From: Taiwanofungus camphoratus
Lineage: Eukaryota; Basidiomycota; Agaricomycetes; Polyporales; Taiwanofungaceae
DNA length: 64,000 bases
Assembly (NCBI GenBank): GCA_003999685.1
Contig: CP021232.1
Coordinates: forward strand, 1,116,001-1,180,000
Direction of reading: 5' to 3'
Below are positions 47,987 to 58,703 of the stretch, in pieces. Position 1 is the first letter of the stretch; each line of letters opens with the position of its first letter. The position numbers were made by a program, and so were the translations under genes. Under the pieces are notes generated by a model, which was given only the letters and a program-made list of their open reading frames with translations, had not been told where the DNA came from and did no database searches.

Positions 47987-48487
47987 ACTTTTGGAGCCAA
48001 TGCCAGACAGAAAGATGAGACACGGCCACTGACCACCTGAGCAAGAATCAAGACACGGTCCTTCACCCTAGCTGGATCAAACACTCACCGCTGTAGCAAA
48101 CTGTCCTGTCACGGACAAATAAATGTCGAGACTACTCTGCTACAGCCGCGTCTCGGGCTCACGAAATCCGCGAGTGTGAGGTGCTTTACCGTTACTGGCA
48201 ATGCTACGCCTGGACCGATCGCTAACAAGACGGGCTACCTTATTCGCCTGCTCCTAGAGGGACCCGTAGTAGGATATGAGAACGTTAGAGAACGGTCCTC
48301 CTAAATCTAAAATTCAAATAGCACGGAGGATCACCGGCCCCAAATTTGGTAGACCAAAATTATGAGCTGTCGGCTAGACTGCTTGATGACCGACCACCAC
48401 TAGTTTGCTCCTAATCTTTCGCTCTCATTCACTGTATTCTCGACAACTTTCTTCTTTGCTCTCGCTGGGAGTGTCGAGCTCGCGTGT
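47987..48487. promoter_or_regulatory. Divergent promoter region, GT69 / SGNH hydrolase
   Basis: These 501 bases lie between two divergent start codons. Control of both genes from here is likely. No other gene was seen. Confidence 0.45.
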
Positions 48488-51038
48488 ATGCAACGGCGGT
48501 CAGGGAAAGTACACGCTCACATATCTCCTCCTACTCGAATGGGCTCGGATCCAGAAAAGGCCCCCTCCCGTCTCAACCAGAAAAGCTTTGGCGTAACGAA
48601 TCGTATATGGATTATCCTCACGCTCTTTCTCGTCCTTGTCCTGTTCACCCGCTCTATACTACCAAGTGATACTTCTGGCCCTCGGCATCGAGTCCCGCAT
48701 TCCGATCTGAGACCAAAAAACTACTTCAATGTCACAGACGACGAGATACCATTTTCGTTCTGTCCTGCTCTCGGACCTGGCGACGAGCTGGTATCAAAAT
48801 ACGACCCAGTCACTCTCTCAAAAACTAGGTTCCACCTGGGAAGCGGTGCGCGCATTCAGCGTGTCATTAACAAAGCATTATCAGGGCTTCCGGTGACAAT
48901 TAGCGTACTGGGCGGTTCTGGTGAGTCTCGAAGCTTCGTCATGTATTGTATTTCCTGCTGCCTTGGTTGGCGCGACTGGCCGCGCCCTACCGATGCTGGA
49001 GACTACTCGGTTTCCGAACGAAGAATCATTGACATACTGTCCACTGTGTCATAGCATGCCAATAAATCTTCGCCAGGGCTAGGGCGTTAGCAGCTCAATG
49101 AAGGGGAGCGTTTCCTGAATGTGCACACTGCGAGTAGTCGAGCATGGGCTAAAGACAAAGAGCAGCCAGATGAGCTTGAGAACCGCGCGGTCTGACGTCT
49201 GAGCCATTACCGTCCGGTCGTTTGCTAGCGACGGTGCTATGACGCTATTTAGAGCTATGCACACCGTCTGACACAACACAGCCCCTTCGACAAAGTGTAC
49301 CATCGGTCTATTCCACATCGCATCGGTGTGTCCACGTCTGGTGACAGTTGGCCTTTGCTTGGACTATTAAGGACCAATAAACGCACAAAGACATGTCTCG
49401 GGCTGCATTTGGTGGAGGTCCTTGAAACTCGTGGCTTGTACACATTGTTGCTCGTGGCAGTCTTATTTCTTTTTTCTCAAAACTTTATTTTGCTGTGCTT
49501 GACTTACTTTTCTGAATAAATATCGTATATTATCTCACTTACTGTTTGTTGCCGCAGTATCCGCATGCCATGGGGCAGGCGATGACCCACTATCGCCCGA
49601 CTGTTATCCTGCCAGATTTTTCAACTGGTGGAATGATGTGTTCCCTCATCCAGCATCTGAGCTTACAAATGGTGCTATGCGACGCACCAACTCAGCTTAC
49701 TTCGCTTTCTGCAATGCCCACCATATACCTGACGTTGCGGATCTTGTTATTGTTGAGCTTGACGTCGACGATACCAAGTTGGGTCCCTTTTCCCACTACA
49801 TATAAACATATTTGTTCATGGATTCTCATTTCTATAGAGATTCTGTATCTTTGGACGAATTCGAGTTGCTCATCCGTTCCATATTGATCCGCCCAGACCA
49901 ACCAGCTGTTCTCATTCTCGGACACTTCAGCCCTCAGGTAGCACAAGCCAACGGTTTCGGCGGACCAGACCACTGGCATAGTCTTGTCGCGCAATTCTAT
50001 GACGTCCCTCATATCAGGTTTGCTTGATTCTTGCAGGGTTGACTTCAACTCACATGGCTCCGTAGCATCAAGCCCCTCCTATACCCCAGTTTCATGTCAG
50101 ACACTTCCTCAATTAATCATTATTTTGCAGATCCTATTTTGGCAAACTCAATGGGGCACGAGGTTATCGCCGACGTTCTCATTTCCTACTTCCAGTCTCA
50201 AATCTGTGCAGCCTGGGCTGCTGTAACGGGTGCGACGCACGAATTATTACCAGCGCCGGCCGCACCTATTTTTGCCGACAACAATGCTAAGCAGCCTACC
50301 GATGCGCGTGGGCTGTTTGGTGGTGTTGCACAGCGTAAGGGTGCTGCTGGCGCCGCAGCGCCGGAGGCGTTCTGGCCCGATGCGGAGGCAGGCACTGATG
50401 CAAACGCGAACCTCCCGCCTCTCCTGGAGCCGAACACCAATGCGAAAGCCGCCGTTCGCCCTCATCCAAACCTGCGCGTGCCCCCAACACTGATCAACAG
50501 CCGCCCGGCGGACCTCGAGGTGCATCCATTCGTCGAGGTCGCGCCGTACTGTGTCTCCGCGAACGATCTGATCAACCCGCTTCCGTTGTCGTCGTTCGCG
50601 GGCTCGGGCTGGGCAGCGTTCCACCCGCGGCCTGGCTCGGCGGACTTGTCCTCGCATGCACATTATTTCTACTCCAGCTTGCCGACAAGCAAGCTCAGAG
50701 TCAGCATTCAGGTCGGCGCGGGCGACATTGGTGTGTATTATGTGAAGGAGCCGAGCAGTGCTGTTGGGCTGGGCAGCGCGGTGGAGTGTTGGGTAGATGA
50801 TAATTACGCAGGGGCGGTGGTCATCGAGAATGCAGCTCAGATCGGAGAGCCGACACCTTCGTACGTTTGCCTCCTTGTTCTCGCTTTGAACTGTGAAGAT
50901 TTAGCCGAATTTGTCAGATTGGAGATGATCGACCATCATGTCGCTTCGGGTTCGCATTATGTCGAGTGCCAACTCATGGGCGAAGAGGACGACCGCAATA
51001 TTCCACCTTTCAGAATCATCGGCATTTTCTCGACGTGA
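48488..51038 (+). CDS. Membrane-anchored SGNH/GDSL hydrolase of capsule-associated type
   Basis: The protein is about 570 residues. A basic cytosolic N-terminus (MQRRSGKVHAHISPPTR) precedes one membrane anchor (IWIILTLFLVLVLFTRSIL), so it is a type II secretory-pathway protein. The SGNH fold follows: VTISVLGGSVSACHGAG (block I, Ser nucleophile in G-G-S), FFNWWNDVFPH, NSAYFAFCNAHHIPDVADLV and VELDV, then AVLILGHFSP, and DPILANSMGHEVI with the likely catalytic Asp and His. A C-terminal beta domain has AGSGWAAFHPRPGS, RVSIQVGAGDIGVYYVKEPS, CWVDDNYAGAVVIENAAQIG and SGSHYVECQLMGEEDDR, ending FRIIGIFST, as in cryptococcal capsule-associated proteins. The role may be glycan O-acetyl transfer or removal; this is inference. 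Intron 1 (48921-49556) is 636 bases, far longer than its neighbours. Confidence 0.85.
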
Positions 51039-51463
51039 AAGCTGGTCTTCGCGAGGGACACAGATTGTAATGAAGACTTGACTGTTGATTGACTCTTCCA
51101 GACTAGATCTTGCCATACAGACGATTGTCATTGCTGAGGAGCAGGATACAAATCTTCTGTCAGAATAGGGTTGTATACACCTAGTGCATCAAGTTCGTCG
51201 CCTGGATTGAGTTGTGAGGATCAGAACTGGTATCGAATCTGACAATGACCATGATAGACAGAATTTCCAGTGCTGCGAGTTTGATCCCACGAGCGTCATG
51301 GTTTTGTCATCACGTTGGGTGTGCCTGCAAACCATTCCCTTAGGGAGGGAAAATGGTCTACAGCAAGCATTAATGCGAGGATGAGTGACTACAATCTGCT
51401 CCCAGCTGTCAATAAATGTTGTCCACTGAACCACAAAAAAGCTGTTGTGAGTAGCAAAAACCA
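51039..51463. other. Spacer before tRNA-Ala(CGC)
   Basis: These 425 bases form the 3' region of the SGNH gene and the downstream side of the minus-strand tRNA. No gene was seen. Confidence 0.4.
51456..51460 (-). terminator. RNA polymerase III T-run after tRNA-Ala(CGC)
   Basis: Five T residues on the minus strand begin three bases after the tRNA 3' end. Confidence 0.75.
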
Positions 51464-51552
51464 TGGACATTCAGGGGATTGAACCCTGGACCTCACGCAT
51501 GTACCTTATTCAAAGGTGCGAAGCGTGCGCGCTACCACTGTGCCAAATGCCC
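51464..51552 (-). tRNA. tRNA-Ala (CGC) with 17-base intron
   Basis: The cloverleaf is the same as for the gene at 18470-18552: acceptor GGGCATT/AATGTCC with G3-U70, anticodon stem CACGC/GCGTG, T arm CAGGG/CCCTG and A73. The anticodon loop reads TTCGCA plus T, giving CGC. The intron after position 37 is CCTTTGAATAAGGTACA. It lies 128 bases upstream of, and divergent from, the CSN1 gene. Confidence 0.95.
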
Positions 51553-51680
51553 ATAAATAATCGTTAAATTTAAAAATAGCTAAGGTAGTTTCAAACTTGC
51601 CTCATTGTCTTTGAGCCGGATTCCATTGTGGCTGCCACATTCTACTAAGCTGCAGCAAGTAGTGCCATCAGTAGACGACC

Positions 51681-53575
51681 ATGGATATTGACATCGCAGA
51701 TGAAACCGAGCAGCAGCATGATGGGCACAGATCATATGGCAAGAGGCCAGTGCTACCCGTCGACGAGGCTCACCCCTTCGACCTCGAAGCATACAGCTCT
51801 AGCTACAAAGGTGACGCACCTGTCAGGTCTCAATGGAACTAGATATTTAATTGCACACATCCTAGGCCGTTCTGCTGTGGATCGCCTCACACAAATCATA
51901 GCATTATGTCCATCACTTGCGATGCAAGCGCTGCATATGGCTCTACAAGAGGTCCTCCAGATGCGTGATCCTGTCCTGTATCGCACAGTCCTCTCCATAT
52001 ACGAGCAAGCCGCCTCCAATTCAATGAGCCAGCTTCCCTCCGTGGTGGACATTGCTCCAGTTGATCAAAGGTGGATTGAAGAGACAACTCAGAAGAATAA
52101 CGCGGAGCGAACCAAACTTGAGGTCGAGCTGAAGACCTACACTAGCAATATGATAAAGGAGAGCATCAGGGTATGTCATACTGGCATTCATCATATCGTG
52201 TATGTCCGAATATTTGCGAAGATGGCTCATAGAGACCTTGGTGACTTCTTCCGGGCCACGGGAGATCATTCTGCATCACTGAAACATTATACAAAGTCTC
52301 GCGAGTTCTGTACTACAAGCCAGCACGTTCTAGACATGTGTTTGTCCGTCCTAGAGGTCAATATGTGTTTATCTTAAAATCCGCATCTATAACTGCTCGC
52401 GCTACATTTCCAGCTTCTTATCGAACATCGCAACTACGCGCACATATCCACATATGTATTCAAGGCCGATGCCGCTCTCGATGCTACTTCTAGTGTCGCT
52501 CGTGTGAACGCAAATGCGAGCACCGCTCCTGCTGGACAAAATAGCAAGGAAAAACTGAATGCGGAGCGTGAAAAGGTGCAGAGCAAGCTCGATGTGGCCC
52601 TCGCTCTATCCCACCTTGGGCAGGGAAACTACGAGAAGGCTGCCCAGTCATTCATCAAGGTTGGTCCAGCAAAGGGCTTGGGTGATTGGGGGGAAAAGGT
52701 CCGGTGCTGCTGCTGATATTGTGCGGATCATTCGACTGAAGCCTGCTGCACCATCCTAGATCATCGCGCCTGGTGACATCGCCATCTATGCAACGCTATG
52801 TGCATTGGCCACCTTCTCTCGCCCGTCCATTCGTGCGCAAGTATTAGAGAATGACACCTTCGGGGTTTACATCGAACAGGAGCCTTACATCCGCGAGCTC
52901 ATTGAATCGTACATGAATAACAGATTCAAGAGAGTACTCGAGATACTAGATCAGTATTCTGTGCGTCTGAGCATTCTTCGTCTTGAGATAACTGTCTACA
53001 ACACAAGCTTTGATTGTTGTATGTTTCAGACGCGCCATCTCATCGACATTCACCTTTCCTCGCACGTGACGAACATCACGAACCTCATCCGGAGCCGGGC
53101 GCTCGTCCTTTACTTCCAGCCGTTCGCATCCATCAAGCTCGAACGCATGAGCGTCGCTTTCGGGTGGTCTGTGGAAGAGCTGGAGCGGCAGGTTGTCAGT
53201 CTCATACAGGCTGGCGAGATCCAAGCAAGGGTCGACAGACAGAATAAGGTCAGTATCGCGTAGCTTTAAGACGAGATCCGTCATTTTCAGTTGCTCCTCG
53301 GAATTTATAGATCCTCAAGGCTAAAGAAACAGATCAACGTGCCGTGTTGTTTTTCCGAGCCATCAAGTCTGGAGAAAACATGCGTGCTGCTAATCGTAAG
53401 TTGCTGTTAAGGATGCGTCTGTAAGTCATGATATAAGAACTCTGTATGTGTTGATCACATGTACTCAATTAAATTCTGGCTGTGCAGACAACAAGCCGAT
53501 CTCGTCGTGAAGGCACCGAGAGGCCAACAGCAGTTAGGCCATGCTAGTGAACTCCTGCATGCTGATTTGTACTGA
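51681..53575 (+). CDS. csn1: COP9 signalosome subunit 1 (CSN1)
   Basis: CSN1 is a subunit of the COP9 complex, which removes Nedd8 from cullins and so governs ubiquitin ligases; in fungi it affects development and light response. The protein is about 490 residues. It starts [20 protein letters not shown], then [20 protein letters not shown] and a helical TPR-like region including [32 protein letters not shown] and [20 protein letters not shown]. The PCI part reads [53 protein letters not shown] and [20 protein letters not shown], with [20 protein letters not shown] as the winged helix. The C-terminus ends [10 protein letters not shown] after a last intron near 53420-53486. Several short introns interrupt the gene. 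Tail and family length are normal. Confidence 0.93.
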
Positions 53576-54192
53576 TTTTTATTACCGTCGTATTCGTGTT
53601 GTATTTTGGCACATTTCTCGTCACTGTGTATTCGGGCTTTTGATCCTATCACTTGATCAATGTACGAGCTCCATTAACTCAGTCATGGTAAAATTGACGT
53701 CCGTAGCTGACATCTATGGGCTGAGGCTAGAGGTACTCATTCCCAGAACTTCTCGCTTTTAAAGAGCAGGATATGACCGGCTTTTGTGTGTTCTGAGGCC
53801 AAGTGATCCAAATTCTGTTGCTCCACTGACATGTTCATCGTCCTGTGACGATGGTACAAGGCTTTTCTAGTGCTTAATTGAGCACACACTGGTGGGGCTT
53901 CGAGGCGAAGGGACAGAGAGGGTATATTACTCAGCTTCGCGCAGAGACCAGTACCACAACTGGTTAATTATAGGCCATTAACTTCGACCACACTGACTGC
54001 AGCTGAAAATTTACTAATTAGGATTCCGGACGCTTTGTTCATTGTTGCTACTTCTTGGATGGGGATACAACAGGTATTGTGAACTTCTGCCATGCTCACC
54101 TTGGACCCTTCTGATTGTGTTTTAGGGAATGTTCGATTTTACATCACTATCTATTGCTTGCACTGACAGAACATTGTCAATAAACCTACATC
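53576..54192. other. Spacer between CSN1 and galectin remnant
   Basis: These 617 bases show no recognised gene. The first 250 bases are the probable CSN1 3' UTR. Confidence 0.4.
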
Positions 54193-54476
54193 ATGTTCTA
54201 CTTACTACCTCTCCATCAGACCATCGGCTTGGGCGATGGATTTAAAGCCCAAGGCATCGTCACAATTCATTCCGCGAAGCTGGACTTAAGCCCTCGTGCT
54301 ACTGGCACTAACAATATTGATAACACAAGTATCAACGTTCTTGGTCGCTCTGAGGAAAATCTTCTCCACATCAGCATTCGTCGTCGCGAGAACGCGATAG
54401 TGCTCCTGGGGCAAGGAGGAAAGAACTACGCTGGAGGGTAGAAAGCCTACAATTACCATCTACGACCACGGTGATC
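54193..54476 (+). pseudogene. Fungal galectin gene remnant
   Basis: The 5' portion resembles mushroom galectins of the CGL type (beta-galactoside-binding defence lectins): FYLLPLHQTIGLGDGFKAQG and the sugar-binding strand segment ENLLHISIRRRENAIVLL, with the His-x-x-x-Arg of the carbohydrate site. The gene looks broken and incomplete. Its recognisable part stops where the inverted-repeat element at 54477-54758 begins, and I see no clear remainder beyond it. It is treated here as a fossil. The coding resemblance is still good, so decay is probably not ancient. Confidence 0.65.
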
Positions 54477-54758
54477 CTCTGTAAAAAAGGATAGTCAACC
54501 GTAATCCCCAAATTGCGCCAGGTGACTCTCTGTAAAAAAGGATAGTCAACCGTAGTCCCCAAATTGCGCCAGGTGACTATTATGGTGACTAAATCAAGGA
54601 GCATAGTCACGCATTAGTCGCTTGAATCGACTACACCTTGACTGATGCATGACTATTTGCTTCAAATTTGGGCAGCGGCATTCAAGAAAAATGACTAGCT
54701 AGTCCATTGGCGCAATTTGGGGACTAGGTTTGTGGTTGACTATCCTTTTTTACAGAGG
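54477..54758. mobile_element. MITE-like element with long terminal inverted repeats
   Basis: This is a non-coding element of about 282 bases. The right end, read on the other strand, begins CTCTGTAAAAAAGGATAGTC and continues to AAATTGCGCCA over about 50 bases. The left end has the same sequence except that the right copy carries about six extra bases in the middle. The left end is present twice in tandem, 51 bases apart. The interior (about 54580-54690) is rich in GACTA/TAGTC words and small palindromes such as GACTAGCTAGTC. There is no transposase. I could not see a clear target-site duplication, so the superfamily is open. It lies at the broken end of a galectin gene. Confidence 0.8.
54478..54579 (+). 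repeat. Tandem duplication of the 51-base left end of the MITE
   Basis: Units 54478-54528 and 54529-54579 are the same except at a base in GTAATCCCC versus GTAGTCCCC and near the last base. Each contains the terminal repeat plus GGTGACT. Confidence 0.85.
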
Positions 54759-54983
54759 CTGACGTGCGACCTCGGGGGCTTGATAGAACTGATTCACGAC
54801 CATGAGAGATCAACATACGTTCAGGGCCTCAGCAGTAAGTGACGATTCACTGGCAAGCTGGACTCGTAGAATGCCTCTGTGAATAAGGCGAATCACGCAA
54901 TGCATTCGTCTGAAATTGCGGGCTGTAAAAGCACTACATTTTCTCACCCTAATGGACAGATACAAACAACAATATCAACGTCA

Positions 54984-56725
54984 CTACTCCCTGTCAAACC
55001 GCTTGAAAGCATGTTTTTCGTATTCCTTGATCTTTGTCTTGCGTTTCTTCGGCCTATATCAGCGTTTAATGGGAGATGTATGCGATGAAGAGCAGAAATA
55101 AAGCGCACAAGACAGGGACGCGCGGTTCGATCAGCGCGCGTTGCTGCATGCTGAGGAAGCGATCGCGGAAAAGATTCCCTTCAGGCTACGGCCTGTGTAA
55201 ATCTCGATGAGTTTCGGACGAAAAAACATAGAGCGCACCTTAAGAGCTCTCAGACTCTCGCTCAGCTCATCTCCGAGCTGTACAATCACCTCACCCTCAG
55301 GCACCTTATGTTTACCTAACCGCTGGCCTGCTAGCCCCTTCCTAAGCTTTTCTTGCACCGCCTGCTGCCGCTGGACTCGCAGCCGCTCGCGGGCTGCAAG
55401 GTTCTTGGAGAGGACTTTGCGAAGCGCGTTGGCCGAGCCGACGGATGCAAGCATCCGTTTCCTGGCCGCTTTCTCTGCGAGGGCGCGTTTCTGGAAACCG
55501 CAAATCATCAGAGTTAGCGGCGGAATTAAGATGGCGCGACGACACGCACTTCAGCACGTAGCCTTTCAACTTTTCGCCGCTCCTGCTTTGTCTTCCGCTC
55601 CGGCATTTTCTTCGCAGGCTGCACCACCGCATCATCGTCCTGCGCGTCCTCGTTCGCGGGCTCCTGCGCCTCATCTACCATCATCCCCAGAGCAATGCCC
55701 TCCGCTCTTGTGTCAGACGCGGCTTTGCGCCCCTCCTCAATCTTTGCCTTCATTTGCTCCAGCTTCTCTGCCTCCTTGAGACGCTGCTCTTCAATCTCAT
55801 GTGCCGTGCGCAGGAGCTCCTGATGAGAAGTGACAAGAGGATTATAAGAGGTGCCTTCGTGTGGTGCTGGGACGGCAGGAAGTGCAATCATGGATTTGGG
55901 ATGAGGTGTCTTAGGATTCTGTGAAGCGAGTCAATGTGTGTTCATAAAATGTCAGATATTTTCCTGGTAGAAAAAAACACGCGAATGTATAATCACTGCA
56001 AGGGAATAACATACCTTTGCTGTTATCGCTTCCGCGCTCTTCTCCGTCCAAACATCGTAACTTCCACTCTTCTTCGCAGCCTCGCTGACCTCTATCATCG
56101 CACTTCCGGCACCAAGCTCAGTCGGATCAATCACCGCATTGAACGGACCCTTGCGCGGACGTTTGCCCATGCGTAGCAGGCGTCCTTTCTCTTCATGTGT
56201 AAGTTTACGTTTGAGGGCAGACGAGGTAGAGGTCGCTCGAGAGAAGACAGCAGGAACAGCAGAGCGCTGCGAGATAATCTTGGCAGAGGTGAGAAGGGAG
56301 GTTGAGAATTTTGGTAATGATCTCCGGACTAAAGGGTAATAGACGCGGTTGTGAATTCAATCAAGCAAGGTATTAGATCGACTTGGCAGATAGTCAAACA
56401 ATGCTTACCTCGGTCGTCACCCTTAACATCGATCTGGAAAAGCTCGTCGTCTGTCTTCTTCTGCAAGATGGATCTACAGCCATTCTCAACATGAGGATTG
56501 TCTTGATGATATCCATTTGACCGTCTAAACGTACCCAGTCACCCGTTCCTCTGCCCTCAGTCCCTCCATGCCTTCTTCAATCTCTTCGATATCCACATTC
56601 TTCCTCCATGCACGCTTGCCTTTGCGACTGCCCTGGTTGCGTTGTGCGGGTGCGCCGATCGAAGATGCTACTTTCTTTCCCTTGCTCGCGAGGGTTGACT
56701 TTTGAGACTTGGTCTTCGTGGGCAT
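54984..56725 (-). CDS. NOP53: Ribosome biogenesis factor Nop53 (GLTSCR2 family)
   Basis: This nucleolar protein is needed late in 60S maturation, where Nop53 recruits the exosome helicase Mtr4 for 7S rRNA processing. The protein is about 460 residues, very rich in K, R and E. It begins MPTKTKSQKSTLASKGKKVA, then GSRKGKRAWRKNVDIEEIEE, the conserved N-terminal motif. Next come RRSLPKFSTSL, LLRMGKRPRKGPFNAVIDPT, SYDVWTEKSAEAI and a segment with PAPHEGTSYNPLVTSHQELL (the family core). A long charged helix follows (ERKTKQERRKVERLRAE), then VQLGDELSESLRALKPEGNL and FRDRFLSMQQRALIEPRVPV. A final intron (about 55039-55104) joins to LPKKRKTKIKEYEKHAFKRF, ending DRE. Without that splice the frame would end early in a hydrophobic stretch that does not fit the family. 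Confidence 0.93.
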
Positions 56726-57474
56726 AGGGCTACTTTAAATCCACTTTTGAGAGCAATTTGCTTTGGAGAATATGACCGAGATCAGGCAAGGATGTTAATT
56801 GAGAAGGGGACGATGTAGGTAAATCACAATCGTGTTTTTCTTCCCATTCCTTATTTGCCTTTTACGGAAATTCTCAATATACACGTGTTCCTACTGTATA
56901 ACCACAGCGCCCCTGGGAGAAGGCCGACCGAAACCGCTCACCTTATCCCTTATGCAAAACATTTTCCCCATATCACACACGGAAACGCGCCAGGTCAAGA
57001 TACATATGCGACAACGAACAAGGTAGACAAAGTTTACTCCGATACCTAACAATAAAATTACACCCAACAGAGCGAAAACACCCTTCAATGTATCTACTAT
57101 CTAACTTCCCTAACAGAACCCGCCTTCATCCAACCCGATAGAATGTTATTCTGACATAGTATAGATAAGTGTCTAATGCCTACTGTTTGTATATACCGGG
57201 AAACACCGTGTCTTAGCACTAGATTGCTTGTGGCGGTATATAAATGCTGATTTCATCCATCATCATATCGTATAACCACTTCACTTTTGAAATGCAAATA
57301 CACGAAAGCAAGAGACCAAAGTTGCCCGATACAGCGTTCTGTACTTTGAAGACTTCACGTTCGTGTTCGCAAAACGCGTGTTTCTTCCCTGCTTACTTCA
57401 GCACGTGGGTGCCGCATAGTACAAGCTCGCAAAATAGGTATGCCTCCATTCAGTAAATCAAACCGACGAGAATA
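56726..57474. promoter_or_regulatory. Upstream of Nop53, downstream of WW gene
   Basis: These 749 bases contain the Nop53 promoter and the 3' UTR of the WW-domain gene. No gene was seen. Confidence 0.4.
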
Positions 57475-58362
57475 CTATGTACGCAGCCAAGCAGTCTTGG
57501 CGATCTTCTTAAGCCGTTTCTGCTCCTTGAACCGTTCCTGCATAAACAGTCAGTACACAACACCGTTGTACCCCCAAATAGTAAGATAAGAGTAACACAC
57601 CAGATCCTTCTTCGTTGGACGTTTCCTCTTCTTCCCCTCCTCTTCCTGCGCCTCCTCCAGCTTGCGTTGTTCCACATCCCTCTCCCACGCATTGACGTCA
57701 AAGTAGAACTCGCTCATGCGCTTTGCGCGCTCGTACTCCGAAAGATGAGACGGGTCTCTTCCATCCGGCCGTGTAAATGCACCAGTACGCGCGTTGAATT
57801 TCGCGGTGTAGCCTTGATCGGCCGCTACGGAGGATGGCCCAGCGACGAGGGAAGGGTCCAGGTATGCGAGCGCCGGGTCGATGCCTTGTGCTGCAGCCGC
57901 CGCTTGGAGGTCGTACATTGACTGCGTTGCGGCGGAGGCAGGCAGGCCTGCGTCCGGCGATGCAGAACCAGAGGATGGGGAGAGGCCAGCAGCTACGGGG
58001 TCAGCGGGCGCTGGCTGAAGCGGGTTCGTCCATGTCGTTTCCTGAGTCTTGGCGTTGTAGAAGTAGTACGCGTTGTGCGCGGGCGACCAGATAGCCTGCC
58101 AGTCTCCTGCGGAAGCTACAGCTGGCGACGTTGATAGGTATGGCGATGCAGAGGCTGACGCAGATGTATTGGCAGCAGCAGAAGTGGAGGCCTGCAGAGT
58201 GGGCAACTGGGACGCGCTCTCAGGGCCCTCTTCCTCCGAGTTCCCTCTGGGTGGTATGAGTGAGGATTCTCCTTTCTCCTGCTGCTTACTTCCTACACTA
58301 TCAAGACGGTCCGCAGGTGATTGGGGTTCTGGAGCAGGCGAAGTACTAGAGGTGGTAGACAT
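57475..58362 (-). CDS. WW-domain protein with basic C-terminus
   Basis: The protein is about 275 residues in two exons. The N-terminal 85 residues are Ser/Ala-rich and low complexity. A single WW domain follows (GDWQAIWSPAHNAYYFYNAK, then TQETTWTNPL), with both signature tryptophans, the Tyr-Tyr-Phe-Tyr block and the final Pro. An Ala/Pro-rich linker contains SMYDLQAAAAAQGIDPALAY. The C-terminal part reads YTAKFNARTGAFTRPDGRDP, SEYERAKRMSEFYFDVNAWE and a Lys-rich end (KKRKRPTKKDL spliced to ERFKEQKRLKKIAKTAWLRT). The C-terminal region looks conserved and nuclear; splicing-related WW proteins have similar make-up, but I cannot name the orthologue. It is divergent from the universal stress protein gene. 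Confidence 0.8.
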
Positions 58363-58703
58363 GGTCGAGGTCTAAGCAGGTCAAAGCGTACTTCAAACTC
58401 CGACATGGTCACCGGCAGGAGTCGCACTATGTCCTCGACTGTCTCCATTGCCACTTCCAAGGTTAGTCTTGCATACACTTCGAGCCCAAATTGACTAACG
58501 AATGTATATAGGACATCCTCACTGCGCGTACTGCACGCTATAATAGCCTGCATCCGAATCGACGACGTGAGTGACCACTTATCCTGCATCTGGTAAAGCA
58601 GTTCCTTAATCAGTCGGTCCTTATATATTCACAGAGATCGTCTCTGTTATTCTCTTAGACTCGTTCCGAAACAAGCTTGCAATCTGCAACATAGATATTT
58701 ACA
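58363..58703. promoter_or_regulatory. Divergent promoter region, WW gene / Usp gene
   Basis: These 341 bases separate two divergent starts. Upstream of the Usp start the plus strand contains splice-like signals (about 58500-58650), so a 5' UTR intron is possible. No gene was seen. Confidence 0.4.

Noticed and set aside
55207-55779. 190-codon plus-strand frame rich in Pro, Ser and Ala
   Set aside because: It is the reverse reading of the Lys/Glu-rich Nop53 exons; such sequence gives long open antisense frames.
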